Source: Saccharothrix sp. ALI-22-I (GTDB lineage Bacteria; Actinomycetota; Actinomycetes; Mycobacteriales; Pseudonocardiaceae). Taken from it: DNA of 64,000 bases. The stretch covers positions 1 through 64,000 of the forward strand of contig NZ_MTQP01000054.1 of assembly GCF_001984175.1 (NCBI RefSeq). Direction: 5' to 3'. The translations under genes were made by a program, and so were the position numbers. Below are positions 45,009 through 54,372 of the stretch, one piece after another; positions within the stretch are counted from its first letter, which is position 1, and each line of letters opens with the position of its first letter. The notes beneath the pieces are model-generated. The model was not told the DNA's origin and searched no databases. It saw nothing but the letters and a program-made list of their open reading frames with translations.

Positions 45009-45764
45009 GTGCGGGACGACACTTTCCTGCGGCGATGGAGGGAGGCGGACTCTTCCAGCGGCGACCTCGCCGTGCTGCACGCGCTGTCGTTGGTTTTCCG
45101 GGCGTGGGAGGTGCGGGGTGGGGCACGCGCCGCGCAGACCGGTCAGTCCCAGTTCGACGGGTTCCGCCGCCTGCTGACCCAGGCAGAGGTCGCAGCCCGC
45201 CAGGCGGCGCAGGCCCTGCCCGCAGACCCCACCCCGTGGATGACGCTGGCGATGCTGGCCCGCGGCCTTTCCTACGACCACGACCGGTTCGGCGCGGTGT
45301 GGGACCAGTTGGTCGCACGCGACCCACACCACCGGTCCGGACACGTGCAGGCCTTGCAGTACTGGTGCCGCAAGTGGCGCGGCTCGCACGAGCTGATGTG
45401 CGACTTCGCGACCCGCGCCGCAGCCACCTCCCCCGCGCTGGCCGCGCTGCCGCTGATGGCCGCCCTCGAAGGAGTCGGTGACGAACCGAAGGTGTGGCGC
45501 TCACCGATGGTCCGCGACGCCCTGGACATCCTGCTGCCGCGGTTGGCCGGCGAAGGAGCCGCAACGCAGGCCCAGCGTGACGACCGCGGGCTGGCGATCA
45601 CCGCCCTGATCGCCTGCAAACGCCACGACGAGGCGGTCGACCAGTTCCGTGTGCTCGGGCCGCACGCTGACGGCGAGCCGTGGCGCAGCTACTTCGCCAG
45701 CGCCCGCCGCGGCTTCCTCCAAGGCCGCATCGAGGCGTGCAAGGGCGCCCGCAAACCCTCCTGA
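45009..45764 (+). CDS. Hypothetical helical-repeat protein (DUF4034-like)
   Basis: 251 residues starting MRDDTFLRRWREADSSSGDL. Helical pairs repeat through the chain (AEVAARQAAQALPADPTPWM, TLAMLARGLSYDHDRFGAVW, RRGFLQGRIEACKGARK), suggesting a TPR-like solenoid. HVQALQYWCRKWRGSHELMC is its most conserved-looking block and recalls actinomycete proteins with a DUF4034-like region. Cellular role unknown. The frame is intact although the gene just before it is broken, and a hairpin overlaps its 3' end. Confidence 0.6.
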   Translation: MRDDTFLRRWREADSSSGDLAVLHALSLVFRAWEVRGGARAAQTGQSQFDGFRRLLTQAEVAARQAAQALPADPTPWMTLAMLARGLSYDHDRFGAVWDQLVARDPHHRSGHVQALQYWCRKWRGSHELMCDFATRAAATSPALAALPLMAALEGVGDEPKVWRSPMVRDALDILLPRLAGEGAATQAQRDDRGLAITALIACKRHDEAVDQFRVLGPHADGEPWRSYFASARRGFLQGRIEACKGARKPS

Positions 45765-45781
45765 CCCCAGCGGGCGCCCTT
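45741..45781. terminator. Hairpin overlapping the 3' end of the helical-repeat gene
   Basis: AAGGGCGCCCGC (45741-45752) pairs perfectly with GCGGGCGCCCTT (45770-45781). The left arm lies within the last codons of the gene. Confidence 0.65.
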
Positions 45782-45935
45782 CCCGAGTCGATCCGTCGCG
45801 GCTGCCACACGGAACCGTGCCGGCGTGCACCGGGGCCGACGTCCCGGCGTGCGGCGGTGCGCCGTCCGCGCAGGGCCTACTGCGCTACACGCCCGTACCG
45901 GGCATCACGATGTCCACGCTGCAACAGCCGCAAGG

Positions 45936-46230
45936 TCAGTCCAGAATGGACTTGTCCGCCAGTCCCGTGATCGCGTCCTCGACCTGGTGGCTCGGCGGCG
46001 TGTTCCCGGCGCACACGTACAGTGCTGCTTCCCAGTCCCTCGGGCCAGGGAACACGCTCAAGCGTGCCCACAGCATCTGCTCGACCTCGGTGCACCGCTC
46101 GTAGCTCCAGATCAGCAGGGTGGTCGGGGTGTCGTGGTTGGTCTGGCCGTTGCGGTTCCGCAGGGGCGGCGTGACATCGGTGGACCTGGCGGCGATCGCC
46201 GGAGCGGTGTTGTCGCCGATGGGGCGTTCC
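45936..46230 (-). pseudogene. Fragment of a LuxR/SARP-type ATPase regulator
   Basis: The minus strand reads LIWSYERCTEVEQMLWARLS, then VFPGPRDWEAALYVCAG and HQVEDAITGLADKSILD before a TGA at 45936. This is the winged-helix region following the NB-ARC/AAA domain of large LuxR regulators (usual form: LIEWSYDLCSPAEQLLWARL). Nothing recognisable remains of the ATPase or HTH parts. Confidence 0.6.
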
Positions 46231-46600
46231 CGGTTCCGATCACGCCCGCCGCTCGCGGTCTATCGGGGCGGCGTGTACGGCGCCCGCTACGTGTGGCTCA
46301 ACGGTCGCTTCTTCGAGGACACCGTCACAACGGTGCCGCTGACCGGTTGCTTCCACATCAGCGTCCTCGGTGCCCACACCGACGAGGACACCCGCCTGAT
46401 GGACCTGCTTACGGCGTCGCCAAGATCGCAGCGGTGGGCGGACTCGACACTGTCATGGCGGGAACGGTCGCCGCTGGTCGCTGAGAGCGTCTACGCGGTC
46501 GTGTCCCCGAAAGCGGGGCACTCACTCGAACGGGTGGTTCTGACGCGTGCGCGGCCGGGTCGTGGTATTCCCGCGTGCCGCGCACAGCACCATGGGCGCC
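46231..46600. other. Stretch without a supported gene
   Basis: A plus-strand frame at about 46250-46400 (VYRGGVYGARYVWLNGRFFE) has natural composition but no clear start, and it degenerates after 46410. It may be another decayed gene. Confidence 0.3.
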
Positions 46601-47428
46601 ATGGGCAAGGGGAAGCGCATCAAGTTGCAGCGGCGCCTGCGTCAGGCTGCCGAGCGAACGCCGGACGGCGGCTCGGGTCATGGGCCGGCGGCGAGTCCGT
46701 GGGACACCTGGCTCGATGCCAGGGCGCAAGGACGGGACGCCGACGCGCTGGCCGGGTTGGCGCTCACGCCGTTTCGGGTGACGGAGACGGGACCGGGTGC
46801 ACTGCGGCGCGAACCCTGGGAAGCCCGGCTCGGCACGCTCGCGCGGGAGCGTCGCATGACTGTCGCCGACCTCGCCGAGTTCCTGAGGTCGGAGGTGGCG
46901 GCTGGCCGACTGCGGTGGGACGCGGACGCGCTACTGGCCACCGTCGAGGTGAAGCCCGAACTCAACCTGGTGCTGATCGACGACGTTCTGCGGGTGTATC
47001 CACACCGCTACGTGTTCGACGCGCGTTGTGTGGCCAAGACCAGCGCCGGAAAGCGCTGCCGCAACACACTCGCCCACAGTCAGCCGGGGCCGTGGAGCGT
47101 CTGGGAGTTGCCCGGCGAAAAAGCCGCGTACGTGCAGGGGTTCGATCTCGACGGCCCGGACCTGTTTGTCGGTAGAGACGGAACCGCCGAAGCACTGAAG
47201 GCGCGTTTCCTGAAGCAGCGGTGCTTCCTGCATCGTGATTCGACCGAGGTCGCGGCCGCCCCGGAATGGGAGATGTTCGACCTCGATGTGCGCCGACCGC
47301 GACTGTGGCTGCTCGATCACCGGCGGTTGGCGGGCGCGAACATCCTTCCGCTGCCGTGGCTGGCCGATGTCGCGCAGGCCTTTCACAACCGCCGAAGCAG
47401 TGTGTCGACAATGGAATGCACGGTCTAG
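46601..47428 (+). CDS. Hypothetical protein ending at an IS701 insertion site
   Basis: 275 residues starting MGKGKRIKLQRRLRQAAERT; ATG 46592 is an alternative. After a basic N-terminus the protein looks globular: VKPELNLVLIDDVLRVYPHR, RCVAKTSAGKRCRNTLAHSQ, and RQRCFLH-like LKQRCFLHRDSTEVAAAPEW near the C-terminus. The spaced cysteines (CVAKTSAGKRC ... CFLH) could bind zinc. No family assigned. Its TAG stop is part of the CTAG at which an IS701 element is inserted, so the last residues may have changed. Confidence 0.6.
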   Translation: MGKGKRIKLQRRLRQAAERTPDGGSGHGPAASPWDTWLDARAQGRDADALAGLALTPFRVTETGPGALRREPWEARLGTLARERRMTVADLAEFLRSEVAAGRLRWDADALLATVEVKPELNLVLIDDVLRVYPHRYVFDARCVAKTSAGKRCRNTLAHSQPGPWSVWELPGEKAAYVQGFDLDGPDLFVGRDGTAEALKARFLKQRCFLHRDSTEVAAAPEWEMFDLDVRRPRLWLLDHRRLAGANILPLPWLADVAQAFHNRRSSVSTMECTV

Positions 47429-48840
47429 TACTCCAGTGAGAGTTCAGGGTTTGAGCTGGGGGGATGCCGGGGGAAGGTGTGAGACGGCCGCCGTGATCAT
47501 TGTCGTTGTGAGGCAACAGAAGAGCACGAGGGCCGTCGAGGCGAGTGTAGCGGCGGGTCGTTGGAAGTCCGGCCTGGAGTCGCTGCTCGCCAGGACCGCT
47601 AGAGCGTTCCGGCGCGTCGAGTCCCGCAGGAACGCGAGACTCCTGGTAACCGCGATGATGGCGCACTTGGATCGGCGCAACTGCCGGACGCTCGCCGAGG
47701 CCGCCGGCGAGGCCGGCCCATGGCGGTTCCAGCACCTGCTCTCGCGCGCGACGTGGGACGACGCACAGGTCCGGTCCGAGATTCGAGCGTGGGTGTCCGA
47801 ACACCTCGGCGACGGGCCGCGGGTGCTGGCGGTCGATGAGACCGGCGATGTCAAGAAAGGCGCTTCGACGGTCGGGTCCAGCGGCAGTACTCGGGGACAG
47901 CCGGGCGTATAGAGAACTGCCAGATCGCCGTCTACCTCGCCCTCGCCACCGCGGCCGGGCACGCTGCGGTCGATGTCCGCCTCTACCTGCCCCAGGTGTG
48001 GGCCGACGATCCCGAGCGGCGCGCGGCGGCCGGGATCCCGACCAGGTTGCCTTGCAGACCAAGCCCGAACTGGCTGCCGACATGATCGAGGCGGCGCTCG
48101 ATGCCGGAATCGGCGCGGACTTCGCGGTCGGCGACGAGGCCTACGGCGTCAACCCCGCCCTGCGCGAACGCCTCGAAGCGCGCGGCCTGTCCTATGTGCC
48201 GGCCGTGGCGACCACCACCCCGGTCATGCTCGGGACCGGCAAGGCCACCGCCAAGGCCGCCCTCGCCCAGGTCCCCGCATCCGCGTGGCAGACCCGCTCG
48301 GCCGGAGCGGGCGCGAAAGGGCTGCGGTTGTATGAGTGGGCCTGGGTCGACCTGGTGCCCGAGTGCAGCGGGCACGCGCATCTACTGGCCCGCCGCAACC
48401 GCCGTACCGGCGAACTCGCCTATTACCTGACCTGGACCACCGCGCCGGTCCCGCTCCAGACACTGGTCACCGTCGCCGGGATGCGCTGGAAGATCGAGGA
48501 GACCTTCCAGGGCGCCAAGGAACTCGCCGGACTCGATGAGCACCAGGTCCGCACCTGGACCTCGTGGCACCGCTGGGTCACCCTCGCGATGCTCGCCTAC
48601 GCCTTCCTCGCCGTCACCCGGACCAACGAGGCCGACCGGGCCGGGCGCGGCATGATCGCCTTGACCTGCAACGAGATCCGGCACCTGCTGGTCTGCGCGA
48701 TCGCACCCGCGATCGGTTGGGAGCACCGCCTGCGCTGGTCCATATGGCGGCGACGCCATCAGGCCACCGCGAAGCGGCTCCACTACCAGCGGCAACTCAC
48801 CCTCACAGCATGAAACCCGAACCCTCGACTGGAGCACTAG
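47425..48840. mobile_element. IS701-family element 1
   Basis: Bounded by CTAG at 47425-47428 and 48837-48840. The left end reads CTAGTACTCCAGTGAGAGTT; the right end read inward is CTAGTGCTCCAGTCGAGGGT. The repeats align with few mismatches plus single-base gaps. It carries one frameshifted transposase gene. Both CTAG sites are also stop codons of the flanking genes. Confidence 0.75.
47493..48813 (+). pseudogene. IS701-family transposase, two frameshifts
   Basis: Three frames must be joined. Frame one: RRNARLLVTAMMAHLDRRNC to [18 protein letters not shown]. Frame two, from ~47880: [20 protein letters not shown] and [20 protein letters not shown]. Frame three, from ~48045: [40 protein letters not shown] and [30 protein letters not shown] and VGDEAYG are the IS701 catalytic Asp regions, and WKIEETFQ the Glu region. 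Two indels in a region otherwise well preserved indicate recent inactivation. Confidence 0.85.
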
Positions 48841-49703
48841 CCGATCCGGCGCAGGTCCCGCACCTCGGGTTGGGGCTGGAATCCGGCAGCGCGGTAGGTG
48901 GCAACGGCTGCGGTGTTGGCGCCTTCGGCGCACACGGTCGCGCTGGACGCACCCATGTCACGCAGGGCCGCCGCGGCGGCGATCGCGATCGCCTTGCCGT
49001 AACCGTGTCCCTGATGATCGCGGTGCACGCCGAGGGGTTCGACCAGGCCGGGTTTCCCCGGGCCCGCCGACCAGACGGTCGTGGCCGCGACCGCCTCGCC
49101 CCGGTCGTTGTACCCGACCAGGCATCGGGCATCGGCGTACGGCGTCCCGGCGGACATGGCCCGCCACCGCTCCGCGCTGAACTTCGACCCGGCGAACGCC
49201 CCGCGGTGCACCGCGACCCGGTCCTCGACCCGCTCGGGTCCGACCACCTCGATCCGCACGCCGCTGTCCGCCACGGGCTCGCTCAGGTCGCGCACCATCG
49301 GGATCCACGGCTCATCCAGTTCCCAGCCGTCCTCTTGCAGCACTTCCCGGAATCGGCCCTCCCAGAGCGCTTCGACATGGGCCTTGTCCTCCGACAAGAC
49401 GCCGCGTTCGGGCCTTGTCACGTCGTCGGCCATCTGCCGGGCGAGCGCTTCGTCCTCTCGCGCTTCCGGCTCGATGGCCAGCCGCACCAGGTCGGGGCCG
49501 TCGACCAGGCCGACGCCGAGGATCCGGCCCTCACGACGCCACGTTCGCAACGCCGCGGCGGTCACCTCCGGGCCGAACTGCCAGTAGAACCCGACGTCCC
49601 CCGAATGCAGCTGCATCGGGGCTCCTTCGCGCCGCCACTCCGCTAGAGCGCGGACAACCGCGTCCAGGTCGCCAGCGCCCGGCGTGCTCAACAAGATAGA
49701 CAT
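48837..49703 (-). CDS. GNAT-family acetyltransferase
   Basis: 288 residues. The C-terminal GNAT fold shows VAATTVWSAGPGKPGLVEPL, the acetyl-CoA loop GVHRDHQGHGYGKAIAIAAA (Q/R-x-x-G-x-G/A form) and NTAAVATYRAAGFQPQPEVR. The N-terminal ~150 residues form a second, degenerate GNAT-like half (FYWQFGPEVTAAALRTWRRE). Its TAG stop is supplied by the CTAG at the end of IS701 element 1, and another IS701-type end lies 104 bases upstream of its start. The acceptor substrate is unknown. Confidence 0.8.
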   Translation of the reverse strand: MSILLSTPGAGDLDAVVRALAEWRREGAPMQLHSGDVGFYWQFGPEVTAAALRTWRREGRILGVGLVDGPDLVRLAIEPEAREDEALARQMADDVTRPERGVLSEDKAHVEALWEGRFREVLQEDGWELDEPWIPMVRDLSEPVADSGVRIEVVGPERVEDRVAVHRGAFAGSKFSAERWRAMSAGTPYADARCLVGYNDRGEAVAATTVWSAGPGKPGLVEPLGVHRDHQGHGYGKAIAIAAAAALRDMGASSATVCAEGANTAAVATYRAAGFQPQPEVRDLRRIG

Positions 49704-49803
49704 CACGTGATCAAACACGGCCGCACCTGACGCGTCCCAACGATTTTCCACCAAGCGACCGCAGAGCGGCTCAACTACCAGGGACAACACGTGCGCACCG
49801 TAT

Positions 49804-49830
49804 GAACCGAACTTACAACTGGAGTACTAG
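49804..49830. repeat. Solitary IS701-type end
   Basis: Read inward this is CTAGTACTCCAGTTGTAAGT, the same outer 13 bases as IS701 element 1, ending on CTAG at 49827-49830. No mate in opposite orientation is found next to it. Together with the end at 48840 it brackets the GNAT gene. Confidence 0.6.
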
Positions 49831-50164
49831 TCCCGTGCGCCCGACGCCCTCAGCGCGGGCGGGACTCGGGTCATGGTCCCGGTGACGCGGGGCTCGGGGC
49901 TGATGGCCGACCGTTGCGGTCGCCCGCGCTCGGCCTGTGCTCCAGGATCCCGTCGGTGACGGCGACCGCACCCGCACCACCGGTTCGCGTGGGACTCCCT
50001 GGTCGGCCACATCCCGCGCCCGGCAGGCCCGCGCCGTACCTCACGGCCGCGACGATCGACCTGATCACCCGCGGCCGCGGCCTCGCTGATGCGGTCGACC
50101 TCCGGCAACCGCCGGGCTTGGTCGGCGTGCCGTGCGCCGGTCGAGCCCGGCGGTGACACTTTCC

Positions 50165-50561
50165 TGATGTCGTCGGCGGATCCGACCGGGTCGCACGTCC
50201 TCGCGATCTCCCACCACGCGGTGTCGGCAAGGCCCTGCCGGCCCGCGCCGACCCCGCTTTCGTGCGCGACTACGCCGAACGCCCGCTGCCCCGCTTCACC
50301 CCGTACACCATCACCGACCCGGCACGTCTGCTGCGCGAACTGCGTGCGACGGCCGAACGCGGCTACGCCGTGACCAACGAGGAAATGAGCCTCGGCTCCT
50401 GCTCGGTAGCCGTGGCCATCCCCTCCGACGGCTACCCGCACGCCGGCGCCCTGGGCATCGTGGTCCGCTCCGTGCGTCCGGACCTGGCCCGCCTCGTCCC
50501 CGACCTGCGCGCGGCGGCCGAGGCGATCGCCCGGAAGCTGGACGAGGCGACCACCGTCTGA
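50165..50561 (+). pseudogene. IclR-family regulator, C-terminal fragment
   Basis: Reads GVGKALPARADPAFVRDYAE, PRFTPYTITDPARLLRELRA and ERGYAVTNEEMSLGSCSVAV, ending LRAAAEAIARKLDEATTV. This is the effector-binding domain of IclR regulators (GKALLA..., T.RT.TD...L..EL, RGYA...EE...G). The DNA-binding domain is gone, and the first part must be read in a weak, eroded frame. Confidence 0.75.
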
Positions 50562-50655
50562 ACACTCGCAGCCACCCTCGACGGGCGGAGAGGATTCGAT
50601 GCCCCTGAGGATTCGGTGCCGCTGTGGTTCGAACGGGATCCGATTGGCGGGGTGG

Positions 50656-51669
50656 TCACCACCACTTACCCCGTGTGCCGTACTCCGAGACGGCATCCAC
50701 GACAGTGGTGTCATCGTGGGTCGCGTCGGTGAAGTCCGTGTCCTCGAGGTAGACACGGGTGAGTTTCGCCCCGACGAGGTACGCCTGTGCCAGGTTGGTG
50801 CCGATGAGCTGGGCGCTGTCGAGATTGGCCCCCCTCAGTTCCGCTCGACTGAGGTTGGCCTTGCGGAGATCCGCCAGGCTGAGGTCCGCTTCGTCGAGTA
50901 CCGCACCGCTGCAATCAGCCTCGGCGAGACCTGCCCAGAAGAAGCTCGACTCGGCGCCCTGCACGTCGCGGAGGACCGCGCCCGTGAGGATCGCACGGCT
51001 GAAGTCGGCCTGGTAGAGATTCGCCCTGCTGAGATCCGCGTCCATGAGAGCGGTTTGGCCGAGGTGTGCGGAGAACAGGTTCGCGCCGGCGAAGTCGACG
51101 CCGCGGAGATCGGCACCGAACAGGCATGTTCGGTTCAGGTCGACGCGAGCGTGATTGTCGTGCGTGGTGTCACGACGCCCCAGGATGGTGAGAGCAGCCT
51201 GGACGTCTGCGGTGGGAAGCTGCGCCGGGCAGTCCTTCTGGGTACGTGGGGCGGTTGTGCGGACGAACGCGGAGACGACTTCGATGATGGTCGGCTGGTC
51301 GCGCGGCGAGTCGTGGGCCAGGCGTTCAAGGCTGTAGAGGGCACCAAGGCGAACTTGGAGGTGATCTGCGCCTGCCTTGCCGAGTTGTTCGACAGCCTTG
51401 GTGTAGCGATCGGTGAACTGACCTTGCTCGGCGATGGCCACTTGGTCGCGGGTGGCGTTGAGCGACAGTCCGGTGAACACCAGCGCGCCCAGCGCGGTCA
51501 ACGCGGTGATCACCGAGGTGATCGCAGGCCAGTTCACGCCCCGCCGGTCCCGGCGAGCGGTGCCGCGGGTCGGTGAGTTCGTCCGCAGACCACTGGGCCG
51601 CCTGCGCGGGTTCGGCGGAGGTGTGCGCGCGACGGCGGGCAGGGGCCGTCCACGACGAGTCGAAGTCAC
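50656..51669 (-). CDS. Membrane-anchored pentapeptide-repeat protein
   Basis: About 337 residues from a GTG at 51669 (start uncertain; no good ribosome site). A basic, Pro-rich N-terminus precedes one membrane segment (ITSVITALTALGALVFTGLS), a helical linker (KAVEQLGKAGADHLQVRLGA then LYSLERLAHDSP) and about twenty pentapeptide repeats of the A(D/N)LxX type (ADLRG VDFAG ANLFS onward), a right-handed square beta-helix. This layout recurs in actinobacteria. Partner and function are unknown; pentapeptide helices can mimic DNA or serve as scaffolds. Confidence 0.8.
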   Translation of the reverse strand: MTSTRRGRPLPAVARTPPPNPRRRPSGLRTNSPTRGTARRDRRGVNWPAITSVITALTALGALVFTGLSLNATRDQVAIAEQGQFTDRYTKAVEQLGKAGADHLQVRLGALYSLERLAHDSPRDQPTIIEVVSAFVRTTAPRTQKDCPAQLPTADVQAALTILGRRDTTHDNHARVDLNRTCLFGADLRGVDFAGANLFSAHLGQTALMDADLSRANLYQADFSRAILTGAVLRDVQGAESSFFWAGLAEADCSGAVLDEADLSLADLRKANLSRAELRGANLDSAQLIGTNLAQAYLVGAKLTRVYLEDTDFTDATHDDTTVVDAVSEYGTRGKWW

Positions 51670-51825
51670 GTAGACAAGATCGTCGCAACTCGCATGATCG
51701 TCACCAGGTCCGCGCCGAACGCGTGCGGCGACGGTTCGCCGGGGACCTCCGGCGGGACGGGCCACCTGTCGTGACACCGCCCCGCCGTCCGGTCAGGGCC
51801 CGGTCGGGGGTCGGGCCCTGGTCTG

Positions 51826-52110
51826 TCAGGGCATCGGGAGCTTCCGCAGTTCGGCCTTGCGGACCTTGCCCGAGCCGGTGCGCGGCAGTTGCTCCACGAC
51901 GTCGATGTGCACCGGAACCTTGTACTTCGCGAGCCGGGCGAGCAGGAACTCGCGCAGCTCCTCCCTGGTCGGCCCACCGCCCTCCGCGTACCGCACGAAC
52001 GCCCGGCCCACCTCGCCCACCGCGGGAGCCCCGTCGACCACCACCAGCCCGGAATGGCCGACTGGCGAACCGTGGGCGACCGCAACGACCAGACCGCGAA
52101 CCGGCGTCAC
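51826..52110 (-). pseudogene. C-terminal piece of an AMP-dependent acyl-CoA synthetase
   Basis: Reads VGEVGRAFVRYAEGGGPTRE, ELREFLLARLAKYKVPVHID and VVEQLPRTGSGKVRKAELRK. The catalytic lysine motif PRTGSGKVRK is intact, but the whole adenylation core (~400 residues) is missing, so it is a remnant. Confidence 0.8.
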
Positions 52111-52260
52111 CCGATCGTGGCGCTCGCCCGCCTTCCACTGTGGTGGTCCGGATGCGGAAGGCGCGCCGATGCCGGAACTGTCCGGCTCGGCCGCAACCCG
52201 CCCGCCGGAGGTGCCCCTGGACCGGGCGGACTGCGGCGCGATGCCGACGCCCGGTATGGG

Positions 52261-52731
52261 TCACACGACGCGGTGCATGCACACCAGGTCGGGACGGTCG
52301 TCCCACGAGCTGGTGACGGTGAAACCGAGCCGTTCATACAGGGCGATCGCACCTGTGCGCCAGTTCCACACGGACAGGCGGACGGTGTCCACGTCGGTGC
52401 GCGCGAGGTGCTCGAGGGCCTCGGTGATCAACGCGGTGGCGACACCGCGGCCTCGGCTCGCCGGGTCGGTCCACAGGCGCTTCACCTCGGCACCCCCGTC
52501 GACGGGGGTGGTGACGACCAAGCAGCCCACGGCGGTGTCGCCGGCACGGGCCAGCAGCACCACGTCGTCGGCGAACGCGCTGCGCGGGTCCGCGATCTCG
52601 GCCCGGTAGCGCTGCGGCAATGCGTCCGCGTCGGCCACGGCGGTGCCTTTCTCCGACTCTGTCCGCAGGTGGTACGCGGTGAGCAGCGCGGTCAGTCCGG
52701 GCTCGTTCCGCCAGTACACGACATCGATCAT
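52261..52731 (-). CDS. GNAT-family N-acetyltransferase
   Basis: A complete 156-residue single-domain GNAT. It starts MIDVVYWRNEPGLTALLTAY. Acetyl-CoA binding is marked by VKRLWTDPASRGRGVATALI (R-G-R-G-V-A) and the C-terminal RTGAIALYERLGFTVTSSW. It stands alone between two remnants. Substrate unknown. Confidence 0.85.
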   Translation of the reverse strand: MIDVVYWRNEPGLTALLTAYHLRTESEKGTAVADADALPQRYRAEIADPRSAFADDVVLLARAGDTAVGCLVVTTPVDGGAEVKRLWTDPASRGRGVATALITEALEHLARTDVDTVRLSVWNWRTGAIALYERLGFTVTSSWDDRPDLVCMHRVV

Positions 52732-52852
52732 CGCGCAAGGATCACACGGCAGATCCAGCCCGTAAAGGCAGCCAGTCCGTGCTGCCTGCGGGCCGCGATC
52801 CGACGCGGCAGGCAGAGTCAGAGGCGGCGGTGGCGGTCAAGCCCAAGCCGGG

Positions 52853-52945
52853 CAGTGCCTGCTGCGGCGACTACGCGACAACGCCGGGAAACGGGCCGCA
52901 TCGGTGTGGGCCCACGGCGGCTACACCGGCCCACCGCACCACTAG
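52853..52945 (+). mobile_element. Possible IS5-like transposase scrap ending at CTAG
   Basis: A 30-codon frame, QCLLRRLRDNAGKRAASVWA then HGGYTGPPHH, ends with TAG at the CTAG of IS701 element 2. VWAHGGYTG resembles the VWADGGYTG block of IS5-like transposases. Too short for a firm call. Confidence 0.35.
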
Positions 52946-52969
52946 TACTCCAGCCGTAGATCGTGATCT

Positions 52970-54283
52970 TCATGCCTGAGTGGCTTGTCGACGGTAGTGG
53001 CTGGCCTGGGATCGGGCCTGGTGGCGGCGCCGCCAGTCGGACCAACCGAGCCGGTGGGCGGCATCGTGGACGGGTCGGACAACGAGTGTGATGAACAGGC
53101 GCTGGATCTCGTTGCAGGTGAGCGGAATGAGGGCATCGGGTGCGGGGCGGGTGTGCTCGTCTGCGCGTACGACGGCGAGGAAGGCGTGCGCGAGCATGGC
53201 GAGGGCGACCCAGCGGGACCAGGAGGCATAGCGGCGGACCTGGTGCTCGTCGAGTGCGGCCAGGCCCTTGCCCGACTGGAAGAACTCCTCCACCCGCCAT
53301 CTTGATCCAGCGACTCTGACCAGCACGGTCAGCGGCACGGGTGCGCGCGAGTAGCAGCGGTAGTAGGCGAGTTCGCCGGTGCTGCGGTTACGGCGGATCA
53401 GCAGCTGACGACTCCCCGGTCGGGGGTCGGCGAGGTCGATGACTGCCCAGTCGTAGAAACGGTGGCCCTTGGCCCCGGCCCCTGCGGAGAGCTTCTGCCA
53501 GGCCCGCTTGGGCACCTTCTTGGCCAGGGTGTCCGCACGGAACCTCCCCGCCCCGGTGGTGACTTCGTGCGAGCAGGCCACCGCGAGGACGTAGCCGGTG
53601 CCGCGTTCCTCCAGTGCGGTTCGCAGCCTGGGGTTGCCGCCGTAGACCTCGTCGCCGGCGACCCATGCGGCCTGGTGGCCGGCGTCCAGGAACCGGGCAA
53701 CCATACGAGTGGCCAGTTCCGGCTTGGTGGCGAAGGCGGTGTCCTGGTCGAGTCCGGCATCCCGGCAGCGGTCAGGGTCGGAGGTCCATGAACGCGGGAC
53801 GACGTACAGTTCCCGGTCCACTGCCGCGTGCCCGCGCCGGTCGGCGTAGACCAGGTAGACGGCGACCTGGGCATTTTCGATCCTGCCCGCGGTGCCGGTG
53901 TACTGGCGCTGGACGCCGACCGTGCCGGTGCCCTTCTTCACGTCCCCGGTCTCGTCGACCACCAGTACCGCCTGGTCGTCGTGCAGGTGGTCCACCACGT
54001 AGTCACACACATCGTCGCGGACCCGGTCGGCGTCCCACTTGGCCCGCCCCAGCAGATGCTGCATGCCGTCCGGGGTCCTCTCCCCGGCCCATTCGGCGAT
54101 GGTCCAGCAGTTCTTGCGCGGCAGGTCCGACAGCAGTCCGAGCACCAACTTCCGGACCCGGAACCGGGGTTCGACCCGTGTGAACCGTCCCGCTATCCGG
54201 CTCATCAGGCCCTCGAACGCCTCCTGCCAGCGGGCAGGGTCTACGCTGTGACCTGCGGCCACCGCGTGATCGTTTGTCTTCAC
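52970..54283 (-). CDS. IS701-family transposase (intact)
   Basis: 437 residues from a GTG at 54283 (an upstream frame reaches 54310). Markers: RFRVRKLVLGLLSDLPRKNC, the catalytic Asp in [40 protein letters not shown], a second Asp in AWVAGDEVYGGNPRLRTALE, and the Glu region SRWRVEEFFQSGKGLAALDE. The protein is collinear with the frameshifted copy at 47.5-48.8 kb but clearly a different element. Intact frame plus near-perfect ends suggest it can still move. Confidence 0.93.
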   Translation of the reverse strand: MKTNDHAVAAGHSVDPARWQEAFEGLMSRIAGRFTRVEPRFRVRKLVLGLLSDLPRKNCWTIAEWAGERTPDGMQHLLGRAKWDADRVRDDVCDYVVDHLHDDQAVLVVDETGDVKKGTGTVGVQRQYTGTAGRIENAQVAVYLVYADRRGHAAVDRELYVVPRSWTSDPDRCRDAGLDQDTAFATKPELATRMVARFLDAGHQAAWVAGDEVYGGNPRLRTALEERGTGYVLAVACSHEVTTGAGRFRADTLAKKVPKRAWQKLSAGAGAKGHRFYDWAVIDLADPRPGSRQLLIRRNRSTGELAYYRCYSRAPVPLTVLVRVAGSRWRVEEFFQSGKGLAALDEHQVRRYASWSRWVALAMLAHAFLAVVRADEHTRPAPDALIPLTCNEIQRLFITLVVRPVHDAAHRLGWSDWRRRHQARSQASHYRRQATQA

Positions 54284-54372
54284 ACACCGATGATCAACGG
54301 GTGGCCGCACCCGTCTCCACAGCGCGTCGGGGTCGCGCAGCGTCCGCCCGCCGTCCTGTGTCAGGAGGACAT

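Noticed and set aside
46500-46560. Possible tRNA-like hairpins before the hypothetical gene at 46.6 kb
   Set aside because: No T-loop GTTCGA consensus with a matching acceptor stem could be assembled.
49827-50756. 309-codon minus-strand frame ending at CTAG 49827
   Set aside because: It lies antisense to the IclR remnant and has an Arg/Gly/Asp-rich shadow composition, so I do not count its TAG stop as support for the stop-codon targeting pattern.
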